Positions 1 to 6,905 of a DNA stretch of 10,948 nucleotides are shown piece by piece. Within the stretch, counting starts at the first letter, position 1. Each line of letters starts with the position of its first letter. Under the pieces are notes generated by a model that had not been told where the DNA came from, ran no database searches, and saw nothing but the letters and a program-made list of their open reading frames with translations. This DNA comes from Bacteroidales bacterium (GTDB lineage: Bacteria; Bacteroidota; Bacteroidia; Bacteroidales; UBA932): contig JALNXR010000048.1 in NCBI GenBank assembly GCA_023230265.1, positions 1 to 10,948 on the forward strand, read 5' to 3'. Made by a program: the position numbers and the translations under genes.

Positions 1-607
1 CGGGGTCGGGTTGCCAGGCATCTGTTCTGGAGGCCGATCCGATATAAACAGGGTTGTGGGGGTAAGCCACCCAGTATGCGATCTTTTCGCTCCTGTCATA
101 CATCAGTGTATAATTTCTTAAAGTCTTGCCTGCAAGCTCAAAAGAGTGAGAGACAACCTTAGTGTTGCTGTTACTTCCCCCTAATGGGATCTCTTTCCAC
201 CTGAGATCTTCAATCTGCAAATTATCATCTCCGTCGCCGGAAGGGGCGGCCTGTGTAAGAGTCTTTCTTACAGATTTGTCTTTACAGTATACAGCAATTT
301 CGGCAACTCTGGGAATGTCAAAACTGTTTTCGGTGAGAATAAGCACCACATTGGCATTACCACTTCCCTGAGTGACACCCGGGGTGCACCAACCTTCACC
401 ACCTGATTTATAATTAATTGAAATAATCCAATCGCTGTTGGCTTCTATGTGCAAAAAAAGGCTTACTGTTGATGCAGAGACAGATTCGCTGCTCAACTCA
501 GCAGAGAGTTGAACAGCGATATCCTCTTTAATACATCCGGCCGGTAAAGATCCGAACAGCAGAAGCAGAAGTCCCAACTGCAGAGCTGCTCCTTTAAAAA
601 AGCGCAT
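1..607 (-). CDS. DNA/RNA non-specific endonuclease lipoprotein, 3'-truncated by window edge
   Basis: I read this frame by hand: it opens with ATG at 607-605 and stays open for 202 codons to the left edge, so the C-terminal half is missing. Residues 1-24 form a lipoprotein-like signal peptide with a slightly atypical lipobox (LPAG before Cys25), followed by the acidic IKEDI, as in surface-exposed Bacteroidota lipoproteins. Residues ~35-121 resemble a BACON Ig-like domain (NSDW near 57-60, GSGNANV at 81-87, ending TQAAP at 118-122). From ~138 the sequence (NYTLMYDRSEKIAYWVAYP at 165-183, then IGSASRTDAW) matches the start of the NUC1/EndoG-type nuclease family (PF01223), whose members cut DNA and RNA without sequence specificity. 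The catalytic DRGH-type motif would lie beyond the edge, so activity cannot be judged. It starts 71 bp after the upstream lipoprotein gene, so they are probably co-transcribed. Confidence 0.8.
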   Translation of the reverse strand, partial: MRFFKGAALQLGLLLLLFGSLPAGCIKEDIAVQLSAELSSESVSASTVSLFLHIEANSDWIISINYKSGGEGWCTPGVTQGSGNANVVLILTENSFDIPRVAEIAVYCKDKSVRKTLTQAAPSGDGDDNLQIEDLRWKEIPLGGSNSNTKVVSHSFELAGKTLRNYTLMYDRSEKIAYWVAYPHNPVYIGSASRTDAWQPDP

Positions 608-678
608 TGGTTACTGTTTTATAGTGCACATGTGTTGTTGCTTTAAAGCACATCTGGAACTGTTTTATATGTACTCTG

Positions 679-2529
679 TTACTGAACTGTGATAATAACA
701 TTTGCCAGCCTTGAGTTTCCTCCTGAAGCAATTGTCCCACCGTTTACGGATGTAGTGGAAGAACATTTTATCCTAAAGTAGACTGTACTGTTTGCAGCAG
801 CTGTGAGTGCGTAACTTCTTACAAACGGTGAGGATGGCATAGTATTTCCATACACAATTGCATCACCCATCTGGTGCCAGTTTGTGTTATCAGAAGAGAA
901 CTCAATTACAAAATCTTTAGGACCGGTGTTGGTGCTGTAACCGTAGTATGAGACTGAAACAGTTTTGCCTGAGGTAATGGCTGCCTTTGGTGTCATTGTA
1001 AAGAGCCATGCCTGATTTTGACCCCAGCTGTTACAGTAAATTGTAGAAGTGGAAGATGTGAAACTAATTGTAGGAACTGTTGCAAATCCGTGCAGATTAA
1101 AGGTGGCGTTGGTTGATTCATCTGTAGAAGAGGAAGTTGAGGCCATCGGCAGAGTTGGAACTGCAGAGAATGTCCAGGAGGCCAGAGTCTGTGAATTTGA
1201 TGCATCCACAACAGTTGAGTTCACAACTATCGGCGTTGTTATGCCGGTTCCTGTGATAGTAAATACAACTGCACCCGTTGTTGTCGGAGTTCCGGCAAGA
1301 TTAAACACTATGTTGCCTGTAGCTGCGGAGAATGTGCCTGATGCAGTTACGGGAGTTGTGAGTCCGGCTGCTCCGGCACCGGTTACGGCAACTGACAATG
1401 AATATGAATCGTTGACAGTTGCGTCGGAATATGGAAGGGTGATAGTTGCTGTTGTCGCAGCATCTTTTGTAAGGGCTCCGGCAAGGGTTGCTGTGCCATA
1501 AGTCAGTTGAGCAGCTGATGCAAAGCGGGTCCCGGTCAATCCTGCAAAATCACTGCTCGTACGGGGAGTCACCTGGTAAACACCGTTGTTTATGCTTGCA
1601 ATGCCCAATAGGGATCCGCTTCCCTGTGGAACAGCCGTACCTTTATATGCAGAATATTTTGAAGAGAACATTACAAAATTTTCTCCTGTGCTGGATTCCA
1701 TATTGATAGAGGTGTGGGCATCTTCAGAGGCTACAGTTTTCGACAGATCGGCAGCAACAACCTGAACATTGGAAACCGATACAAGCATACTTTCATAATT
1801 GCCTGTTCTCAGTTGCTGAGCAGTGATTGTTGTGGGATTAATGGTTACTGTCTGGCCGGTTGAGACCATCTTGGAGTTGTTGAAATTGTTAAGCTGCAAC
1901 AGACCGTTGTATTTGGAAAGCACTGCGCCGTTAAGGCTGAACTCCAGCTCGGCACCCGGAGCAATAGTTGCTGCATCGTTAACAAGTCTCACAGCTATTC
2001 CTGCGGTTCCGTCAGAAACTACAATATTCTTAAGTGAAGTGGAGTTTCCTCCGGTCTGATCGCTAATCATGCTGGCTTTCATGTAGATGTCAGTTGTGAT
2101 GGTGGTTTCGCCCATTGCCCTGAGAGAAGCTACAGTTACATAGTTCTTAATTATACCGGCAGCCTGCTGAACCTGAATGTATTCGTAGATAGTTGAAGTC
2201 TGAACCTTTATGGTTGCAGTTCTGGTATCTCCGGTATTTGGAAGACAGGTAACGGTCACTGTAGTTTCACCCTTACTGCCTGTGGAAGGTGAAAGGGCAA
2301 TCCAGTTGGTTCCGGTAGCATATGTTACCTCAGTAGTCCATTCCCGGTTGGTATTTACAACAAAAGTTGCGTTTCCTCCCTCTTTTGCTATTTCGAGAGT
2401 TTCCGTGCTGATTTCAAGAGAGGGAACACCCTCTTCGATATCCTCTTTGCTACATGAGGAAAGAATTCCCAGCGTACTGAACGTAGCCAGTACAGCTGTT
2501 ATACTTAACAGTTTTAAAAATTTTTCCAT
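679..2529 (-). CDS. BACON/DUF5689-like domain surface lipoprotein
   Basis: The product has 616 residues. The signal peptide (1-25) ends in a good lipobox, LSS-C26, followed by SKEDIEE, an acidic patch like the Bacteroidota lipoprotein export signal, so the mature protein is probably anchored on the outer face of the outer membrane. Residues ~36-124 are a BACON-type Ig domain (WIALSPSTGSKG at 76-87, then a VQQAAG end at 120-125). Residues ~129-330 resemble DUF5689, an OB-like module common in Bacteroidetes lipoproteins (VTVASLRAMG, IVVSDGTAGIAVRL). A Thr/Ala-rich Ig-like stretch (~340-445) and a C-terminal beta-sandwich (~447-616, with FVIEFSSDNTNWHQMG) follow. No catalytic motif is visible. 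Related proteins often sit beside secreted nucleases, and here the next gene is a nuclease, so a binding or scaffolding role in nucleic-acid capture is my inference. Start ATG fits the signal peptide. Confidence 0.85.
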   Translation of the reverse strand: MEKFLKLLSITAVLATFSTLGILSSCSKEDIEEGVPSLEISTETLEIAKEGGNATFVVNTNREWTTEVTYATGTNWIALSPSTGSKGETTVTVTCLPNTGDTRTATIKVQTSTIYEYIQVQQAAGIIKNYVTVASLRAMGETTITTDIYMKASMISDQTGGNSTSLKNIVVSDGTAGIAVRLVNDAATIAPGAELEFSLNGAVLSKYNGLLQLNNFNNSKMVSTGQTVTINPTTITAQQLRTGNYESMLVSVSNVQVVAADLSKTVASEDAHTSINMESSTGENFVMFSSKYSAYKGTAVPQGSGSLLGIASINNGVYQVTPRTSSDFAGLTGTRFASAAQLTYGTATLAGALTKDAATTATITLPYSDATVNDSYSLSVAVTGAGAAGLTTPVTASGTFSAATGNIVFNLAGTPTTTGAVVFTITGTGITTPIVVNSTVVDASNSQTLASWTFSAVPTLPMASTSSSTDESTNATFNLHGFATVPTISFTSSTSTIYCNSWGQNQAWLFTMTPKAAITSGKTVSVSYYGYSTNTGPKDFVIEFSSDNTNWHQMGDAIVYGNTMPSSPFVRSYALTAAANSTVYFRIKCSSTTSVNGGTIASGGNSRLANVIITVQ

Positions 2530-2665
2530 TAGAAATTATAAAATAAAAGTTAGAATTAAATAAAAATAAAAATTAGAATTAAAATTAGAATTATACATTC
2601 TATACAAAAATAGCACATTTTTTCCACATTTTTTCAATAAAAGTTGAGATAAGTGAAAAAAGAGG
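2530..2665. other. AT-rich leader and promoter region of the lipoprotein gene
   Basis: This 136-bp stretch is extremely AT-rich. It contains repeated TTAGAATTAAA-like units (about 2550-2594) between the probable promoter and the lipoprotein start, giving an A/T-only-like 5' leader of about 70 nt on the minus strand. No Shine-Dalgarno sequence is evident, as is common in Bacteroidota. No ORF is supported here. Confidence 0.5.
2605..2612 (-). promoter_or_regulatory. -7 box TATTTTTG of the lipoprotein operon
   Basis: On the minus strand TATTTTTG matches the Bacteroidota sigma-ABfr -7 consensus TAnnTTTG. A weak -33 element (ATTG) lies about 22 bp upstream. It would produce a leader of roughly 70 nt before the ATG at 2529. 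Confidence 0.45.
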
Positions 2666-2666
2666 G

Positions 2667-2847
2667 ACCTTGCCTTACTTTTTCGCAAGTCGCACTAAAA
2701 CAGCAATATAGCACATGTGGTTTTTCCAAAACGAAGAGGTTTTGTGGCGATTTTGTGGTGGTTTTGTGGTGGTTTTGTGGCGGTTTAGAAAAACCACATC
2801 ATTCAAATGCCATCAAATCAATTATTTGCGAAAAAGTAAGGCAAGGT
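2667..2847. repeat. Long palindromic repeat, copy A (expanded loop)
   Basis: The outer arms are 22 bp and perfectly complementary: 2667-2688 (begins ACCTTGCCTTACTTTTTCG) and 2826-2847. Inside are a second pair of 11-bp arms, ATGTGGTTTTT at 2715-2725 and AAAAACCACAT at 2789-2799, and between them four 11-bp tandem units. At 181 bp it is longer than the 138-bp copies B-D because of the tandem units. The rightmost base supplies the A of the transposase stop codon. The outer arms match B, C and D; the inner arms have a different sequence but still pair. Likely a REP/REPIN-like non-autonomous element of the neighbouring Y1 transposase, and possibly also a transcription terminator for that gene. 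Confidence 0.9.
2740..2783. repeat. Four 11-bp tandem units in loop of copy A
   Basis: The units are TTTTGTGGCGA, TTTTGTGGTGG, TTTTGTGGTGG and TTTTGTGGCGG, directly adjacent. They lie exactly between the inner hairpin arms of copy A and are absent from B, C and D. Copy number could vary between strains by slippage. Confidence 0.85.
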
Positions 2848-3830
2848 CACCCCTTCAACATCCTCACAATATCATTAAAACTCTCATGCGTCACCGAAGA
2901 AATCTGCCTGTAAGAAGCATTCCCCTGAAATCTCAAAATCTTAAGAATTCGCACAAGCTCACCCCTCGAAAGACAATCCAGATCCCTGCCCTGCAGCACA
3001 AACTTTAAATATTTAGCAACCTCATTATCAGTCGGCTTATCTAAATTCATGACTGCCTCAGTCTCCATATTCTCCTTATTCTGCTTAAACACATTACTCC
3101 CATTATTCTCTTCGCCTTCATTATCAACTTCAATCTTCTGATCCCTCTTCATCGTCCAATACTCCTCTATGTGTTTTAATGCCCTCTCGTTTAAATTTTT
3201 GTTGGAAGTGAACAAAAAATCTACAACCAAATTATCTACATCAATTATCTTGCTTAGAAAATTATAATACCCCGCTTTAGTAAAATGGTACGAACTCCAC
3301 CGATAATCCCTGATACTCATGCATATCCCCGCCCGCACAGGATTTGTCAAAATGTACAAAAAGTTATACTCAAGATAATCAGTAGAATAAATCGGACAAC
3401 TTCCAAACGGACTATTAAACACCTGACCTCTCATCCCTTTTCTCAGATTGTACCACTGATTAAAACTCATAAGTAACGACTTCATAAATGCATTCAGAAC
3501 CTTAGTATATATCTGAAGGTGAACATGATTGTCCATCAACACAAATACAGTTACAACTGTCTCATTCTTTATCGCAGCTTTGTGACATCGCGATAAAAAT
3601 CCACAAAAGTCGTTATTGTCATAGAAAACATTGTACCGATTAGTGCCTCTAAGCCAAACATGAAAAAAACCGGACTGCTTACGCGAAAATACCTTATTAC
3701 AAATTAGATCGTTCTGTTTGTTCAGCTGTTTATTTTTAAAGGTATCTGCCAATCTTTTCTCGGCAAGTCGCAAAAGCGAAGACATATCCTTCTTATCACT
3801 CATCTCACTCATCTCACTCATCTCACTCAT
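2847..3830 (-). CDS. RAYT-like Y1 (HUH) transposase
   Basis: I place the start at the ATG at 3830 (327 aa). The frame is open up to a TTG at 3848, but GGGGAGG lies just upstream of 3830 as a ribosome binding site. Numbering from that ATG, the HUH metal-binding motif is MDNHVHLQI (His102, His104), and the helix YNFLYILTNPVRAG carries the probable nucleophile Tyr159, typical of the Y1_Tnp / REP-associated tyrosine transposases. These nick and rejoin single-stranded DNA at hairpins. The C-terminal ~45 residues (LSRGELVRILKILRF...SYRQISSVTHESFNDIVRML) look like a DnaA- or HTH-type DNA-binding domain. It is somewhat longer than a classical IS200 TnpA, and there is no tnpB. It is framed by repeats A and B, and its TGA spans the junction with A. 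The N-terminus begins with four MSE/MSD repeats. Activity is unproven, but the key motifs are intact. Confidence 0.87.
   Translation of the reverse strand: MSEMSEMSEMSDKKDMSSLLRLAEKRLADTFKNKQLNKQNDLICNKVFSRKQSGFFHVWLRGTNRYNVFYDNNDFCGFLSRCHKAAIKNETVVTVFVLMDNHVHLQIYTKVLNAFMKSLLMSFNQWYNLRKGMRGQVFNSPFGSCPIYSTDYLEYNFLYILTNPVRAGICMSIRDYRWSSYHFTKAGYYNFLSKIIDVDNLVVDFLFTSNKNLNERALKHIEEYWTMKRDQKIEVDNEGEENNGSNVFKQNKENMETEAVMNLDKPTDNEVAKYLKFVLQGRDLDCLSRGELVRILKILRFQGNASYRQISSVTHESFNDIVRMLKG
3795..3830 (-). repeat. 9-bp in-frame tandem repeat at transposase N-terminus
   Basis: ATGAGTGAG occurs three times, followed by ATGAGTGAT, giving MSEMSEMSEMSD. Each unit provides an in-frame ATG with a preceding GAG, so several start codons are available and unit number can change without breaking the frame. 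Confidence 0.85.
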
Positions 3831-3861
3831 CACAAATCCTCCCCACAATTAATTTCGATAT

Positions 3862-3869
3862 CAAAGCTA
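3862..3869 (-). promoter_or_regulatory. -7 box TAGCTTTG of the transposase gene
   Basis: On the minus strand TAGCTTTG matches TAnnTTTG. It lies about 31 bp upstream of the ATG at 3830 and only 12 bp from the left arm of repeat B, so the -33 region falls inside the repeat arm. No TTTG -33 box is visible there. Transposase binding to B could therefore affect its own promoter (inference). Confidence 0.4.
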
Positions 3870-3881
3870 CAAAAAAAGTGC

Positions 3882-4019
3882 ACCTTGCCTTACTTTTTCG
3901 CAATCAACACTAATCCAGCAATATAACATGCACAACTTTTCCAAAACCATAACATTTTGGAAAAGTTGCATCATGCAATTGTCATACAATCAATAATTTG
4001 CGAAAAAGTAAGGCAAGGT
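3882..4019. repeat. Long palindromic repeat, copy B
   Basis: 138 bp. The 22-bp outer arms are perfect (3882-3903 and 3998-4019). The central stem is CAACTTTTCCAAAA (3933-3946) with its perfect complement at 3955-3968 around the 8-nt loop CCATAACA. It extends by ATG/CAT (3928-3930 with 3969-3971) across a 2-nt CA bulge. It differs from copy D at only three positions. The right arm lies inside the reading frame of the YD-repeat gene and supplies its last 12 codons and stop. No target-site duplication is apparent at its ends. Confidence 0.92.
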
Positions 4020-4800
4020 GCCTCTTGACGAGCACCTCTTCGCCTGTTTTCTGATTCTTGCAATAGAGGTGAATCCAATTACCGCGGTTATCATCTAAAT
4101 ACCGGTAACTGTATCTTTGAACGGGTTCGTAGCCATCTCTTCTCTCCTGGCCATCGGAATAACGTTCGTAAAGAGCAAGACGTCCGTCATCATTGTATGT
4201 GAAGACCTCTTCGTCTCCGTATTCAATGGTCATCTGGTAAAGCTTGTCTCCCTTATAAACAAGCTTTTCTGTGTGTTCATACCCTGACGATTCAACCAGC
4301 CGGCCAAGAGAGTCATACGTGAAATATCCGGGGAGACACTCAATGTATGTCCCTTCCAGCAATAATCCCCTTTGGTCATATTTAAATATATTTTCATTCT
4401 CTTGAATCTCTTTTAAAATCAAATTGTCCCGCACATAACCTTTAAATTTTTCTTTTGCAATCCTCCCGTTTTCGTAAACATATTGTGATTCAAACATAAT
4501 GGGCGACGATTCACTATCTCCATGATAACAATTGTAACCCTCCAACTTTCCGCTGATATCGTATCTGTAGAGAGTTAGGCACTTATCATCGTAATATTTA
4601 TTGTGGGTCAGAATTTTAATAAGCCGGCCAAGAGAGTCGAACTCCCTGAATTGAATGGACGTATAAGAAGTATCAGGAAAGGTTTTATTAATGATCGTAA
4701 CACTTTTAACATTGCCTGTAAAGTTAATTTGATGATACTGAGCAGATGCAGATGCCCAGTTGAGAATTAAAATCAATAGAAATATTATCCCTTTTTTCAT
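3982..4800 (-). CDS. Secreted YD/RHS-repeat-like protein with repeat-derived C-terminus
   Basis: 272 residues. Residues 1-20 are a signal peptide ending ASASA-Q, so export to the periplasm or beyond is expected. The rest carries degenerate YD/RHS-like units: FREFDSLGRL (51-60), YRYDISGKL (78-86), YVYENGRI (107-114), FKYDQRGLL (139-147), YFTYDSLGRL (159-168), FTYNDDGRL (200-208). It ends with DNRGNWIHLYCKNQKTGEEVLVKR, resembling the common RGNW...R ending of small Bacteroidales RHS-repeat-like proteins. The function of this group is not established. Codons 261-272 (HLALLFRKLLIV) and the TGA are encoded by repeat B, which most likely replaced the last few native residues (inference). The native part looks almost complete. 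No clear TAnnTTTG box was found upstream of the ATG at 4800. Confidence 0.75.
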   Translation of the reverse strand: MKKGIIFLLILILNWASASAQYHQINFTGNVKSVTIINKTFPDTSYTSIQFREFDSLGRLIKILTHNKYYDDKCLTLYRYDISGKLEGYNCYHGDSESSPIMFESQYVYENGRIAKEKFKGYVRDNLILKEIQENENIFKYDQRGLLLEGTYIECLPGYFTYDSLGRLVESSGYEHTEKLVYKGDKLYQMTIEYGDEEVFTYNDDGRLALYERYSDGQERRDGYEPVQRYSYRYLDDNRGNWIHLYCKNQKTGEEVLVKRHLALLFRKLLIV

Positions 4801-4892
4801 TTTTTAATGAATTTTTCTGATTCGTAATTTTTAACTTAACCGTGCTTGAAACGTTTTTTTGCAGTTGAATAAATGTTAGCCTATCGCGAAGA

Positions 4893-5001
4893 GCATTTTT
4901 TCAAGGCTGAAGTAACTCTGAAGTAACTCTGAAGTAACTCTGAAAAAATGCCGCATGTATTTAACATATTTTCAATAACATGCCGAAAACTGTGGCAAGG
5001 T
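4893..5001. repeat. Variant palindromic element E with 11-bp tandem units
   Basis: The right arm CCGAAAACTGTGGCAAGGT (4983-5001) is the exact complement of 8771-8789. Read from the ATPase side it continues into CATGTTATTGA, the same internal module that follows the arm in copy C, which shows kinship with copies A-D. Further in, 11-bp arms GCATTTTTTCA (4893-4903) and TGAAAAAATGC (4941-4951) enclose three tandem CTGAAGTAACT units (4907-4939) plus a partial one. A matching left ACCTTGCC arm is absent, so the element is truncated or divergent. It lies 8 bp beyond the stop codon of the ATPase and probably also forms a terminator hairpin. The rest of the 4801-4892 gap shows nothing clear. Confidence 0.7.
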
Positions 5002-5009
5002 GCTTCTTG

Positions 5010-6176
5010 TTAGTATTTATGGAGGGTCCTGCCTGCATTAATCCATCCGATGATTTTCCCATTATTCCGAACACTATCTGTGTTGCCTCCGTAAATTAGA
5101 AATGGTTCAGCCTCAGGATTTAACTTACGATAATAATCAAGTCTTTTAAAAAAATCAGAAGAAACTGTAGTAGACGATTTAATTTCTATACATTTGATTT
5201 TGTCGTCGATATCTATCAGGCAATCCACTTCATTTCCGGTAGAGTCGCGCCAAAAATAGATTGGGGGAGTAATACACCGGTTCAGAAATCCTTTCATTAC
5301 ATCGGCAATAATCATATTTTCAAATAATGCACCTTTAGCCCAATGACCGGTCAGCTCTTCCTTTTTACGTATTCCAAGCAGACTGCATACCAATCCTGTA
5401 TCATAAAAATAAAGTTTTGGGGTTTTTAAAATGCGTTTTGAGAAATTCTGATGGTGAGGATGCAGAAAAAACACAATAAAGCTAGTTTCTAAAATAGAAA
5501 ACCACGATTTTACCGTTTTCAAATCAACGCCTACCTCATTTGCTATATTATTGTAATTTAGCAATTGTCCTACCCGGCCTGCGGCAATTCGCAAAAATTT
5601 CTGAAAGACAAAAAGATTCGACACGTTTACTATTTGCCGTACATCACGTTCAACATAGGTTTGAATATATGAAGGGAAAAACAGTTCTGACTCCATATCC
5701 ATTTGATGAATACGCGGATAAAACCCCTGGAATATTGTAGCTTCCACATCTTCAGTTTTCGCTTTATCAGCGCCGTGCAACTCAGAAATGCTCAGAGGCA
5801 GCAGATGTGATACAAATACTCTGCCGGCCAGACTTTGTGATATTTTTTCTGACAGCAGGAAATTCTGGGAACCTGTCAGTATAAATTCACCGGGTCTGTT
5901 ACGTTCATCACTTATTGTTTGTATGTAAGAGAACAATGCAGGTATGCGCTGAACTTCATCAATAATAATTCCTTTACCAAACTGCGATAAGAACAAACGC
6001 GGATCGGAAACGGCTGCTTCATACACATCCGGATTTTCGAGATTGACATAATTGTATTCCGGAAAACACATCCTGGCTAAGGTAGTTTTACCGGATTGGC
6101 GCGGACCCGTTATGGATATAACAGGCATTTTTGCAGCCATTTTTATCAGTGTACTGCCAATTTCACGTTGTATCAT
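5010..6176 (-). CDS. AAA_14/DUF4143 ATPase 1
   Basis: I place the start at the ATG at 6176 (388 aa), giving MIQREIG, the usual beginning of the family; the frame extends only to a TTG at 6182. The N-terminal AAA ATPase domain has Walker A GPRQSGKTT (residues 24-32), Walker B IIIDEVQR (70-77), LTGSQNF and SLAGR (sensor-like), and ERD (~176-178). A winged-helix-like part (YNNIANEVGVDLKTVKSWFSILE) follows. The C-terminal DUF4143 region has a PD-(D/E)xK-like set: LFEN (Glu286), GNEVD (Asp318), EIKS (Glu331, Lys333). These proteins are widespread and expanded in Bacteroidota and archaea, and their role is not settled. The gene is complete and stops 8 bp before the arm of element E. It is transcribed divergently from the HTH gene. 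Confidence 0.9.
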   Translation of the reverse strand: MIQREIGSTLIKMAAKMPVISITGPRQSGKTTLARMCFPEYNYVNLENPDVYEAAVSDPRLFLSQFGKGIIIDEVQRIPALFSYIQTISDERNRPGEFILTGSQNFLLSEKISQSLAGRVFVSHLLPLSISELHGADKAKTEDVEATIFQGFYPRIHQMDMESELFFPSYIQTYVERDVRQIVNVSNLFVFQKFLRIAAGRVGQLLNYNNIANEVGVDLKTVKSWFSILETSFIVFFLHPHHQNFSKRILKTPKLYFYDTGLVCSLLGIRKKEELTGHWAKGALFENMIIADVMKGFLNRCITPPIYFWRDSTGNEVDCLIDIDDKIKCIEIKSSTTVSSDFFKRLDYYRKLNPEAEPFLIYGGNTDSVRNNGKIIGWINAGRTLHKY

Positions 6177-6179
6177 GCA

Positions 6180-6187
6180 CAAAGATA
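6180..6187 (-). promoter_or_regulatory. -7 box TATCTTTG directly before ATPase 1 start
   Basis: On the minus strand TATCTTTG fits TAnnTTTG and ends three bases before the ATG at 6176. If used, the transcript would start at or just inside the start codon, giving a leaderless mRNA. A -33 box at normal spacing is not clear, so this is tentative. Confidence 0.3.
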
Positions 6188-6208
6188 ATAATAAATCGTC
6201 AATTTGTT

Positions 6209-6239
6209 TGCAAAAATGGAATCCAATTCCGTTTTTGCA
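6209..6239. promoter_or_regulatory. Near-perfect 14-bp dyad in divergent intergenic region
   Basis: TGCAAAAATGGAAT (6209-6222), a 3-nt spacer CCA, then ATTCCGTTTTTGCA (6226-6239): arms pair in 13 of 14 positions. It lies just upstream of the ATPase 1 promoter candidate and between divergent genes, so it may be an operator. It does not resemble the ACCTTGCC repeats. There is no downstream coding end here for it to terminate. Confidence 0.45.
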
Positions 6240-6312
6240 TTCACTTTTGTCATGGTGTCTGGGCTTTAGAAAAAATCATCGGGCTTGGTCAACGCAAAAA
6301 AAACAAAAAAAA

Positions 6313-6346
6313 TGTCAACAAATATGTTGACAAATTATTATATTTG
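6313..6346 (+). promoter_or_regulatory. Operator-like palindrome overlapping promoter of the HTH/nucleotidyltransferase pair
   Basis: TGTCAACA (6313-6320), AATA, TGTTGACA (6325-6332) is a perfect 8-bp dyad. It is followed 6 bp later by TATATTTG (6339-6346), a TAnnTTTG -7 box, so the dyad occupies the -33 to -7 spacer. This is the arrangement expected for autorepression by an HTH antitoxin. The -7 box ends four bases before the ATG at 6351, implying a leaderless or very short-leader mRNA. Confidence 0.6.
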
Positions 6347-6350
6347 CAAT

Positions 6351-6905
6351 ATGAAAATGATTGGACAATATATAGACCAGATAATAAAAGCAAACAATTG
6401 CACCCAAGTAGACGTTGCAAGAGGAATTGGCGTTTCTCGTCAACAGCTCAACTATATAATTTTAGGCAAAAGAGAGCTCACTTTACAACAGGCTTTAAAA
6501 ATAGAATCTTATTTTAGTTTACCGGAAGGTCAAATTCTGAAACTTCAGACAGAAATTGCAATATTCAACTATAAACAAAAAATTAAGCAACAACTTTTTG
6601 AAAATCTACTAAAAGTACAAGCCCTTTGGTCATACTCAAATCCTTCTATAGAAAACATTTCAGATGAAGAATTAATTGAAAAAGTCTTTATATATCTGGA
6701 TATTAACCAGATATCAAAAATGTTTGAACTGTATAAAAGAGATTATATTCGCAAGGTATGGCGTGAGAAACTAGCTATTCAAGGCAATTTTTTGTTCAAT
6801 TTGAATGTAATGATTGCGTTATATTATTTTGACATTGCTCAACCGGAGCAATATTTGAAGAGATTGGAGAGAGAATACATTAAAAATCAGCTTAATTATG
6901 CGTAA
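6351..6905 (+). CDS. Xre-type HTH protein, probable antitoxin
   Basis: I choose the ATG at 6351 (184 aa); a second ATG two codons later is equally possible. The frame stays open upstream to a TTG, but that stretch contains the operator palindrome and is unlikely to be coding. Residues ~7-66 are a lambda-repressor/HigA-like helix-turn-helix (NCTQVDVARGIGVSRQQLNY, then ILGKRELTLQQALKIESYF). The C-terminal ~120 residues are helical, with SDEELIEKVFIYLD, ISKMFELY and VWREKL, and probably contact the partner protein. The last 8 bp overlap the downstream nucleotidyltransferase gene, so the two are translationally coupled. By analogy with AbiE-type pairs it is probably the antitoxin and repressor. 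It differs from AbiEi, whose DNA-binding domain is a winged helix. Confidence 0.75.
   Translation: MKMIGQYIDQIIKANNCTQVDVARGIGVSRQQLNYIILGKRELTLQQALKIESYFSLPEGQILKLQTEIAIFNYKQKIKQQLFENLLKVQALWSYSNPSIENISDEELIEKVFIYLDINQISKMFELYKRDYIRKVWREKLAIQGNFLFNLNVMIALYYFDIAQPEQYLKRLEREYIKNQLNYA

Noticed and set aside
613..669. 11-bp direct repeat ACTGTTTTATA (613-623 and 659-669) and palindrome TGCTTTAAAGCA (639-650) between the two lipoprotein genes
   Set aside because: Short and AT-rich, with no terminator-like U tract or clear promoter match; could be chance.
1049..1501. Plus-strand open frame of 150 codons inside the lipoprotein gene
   Set aside because: It is antisense to a well-supported lipoprotein, has no recognisable domain and mirrors the Thr/Ala/Val-rich codons of the real gene.
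2740..2783. Possible CRISPR or direct-repeat array
   Set aside because: Units are 11 bp and directly adjacent, with no unique spacers and no cas genes; it is a simple tandem repeat inside a hairpin loop.
6285..6350. Upstream N-terminal extension of the HTH protein from a TTG at 6285
   Set aside because: The stretch contains the operator palindrome and the -7 box, has a low-complexity Lys-rich translation, and the HTH domain begins normally at 6351.
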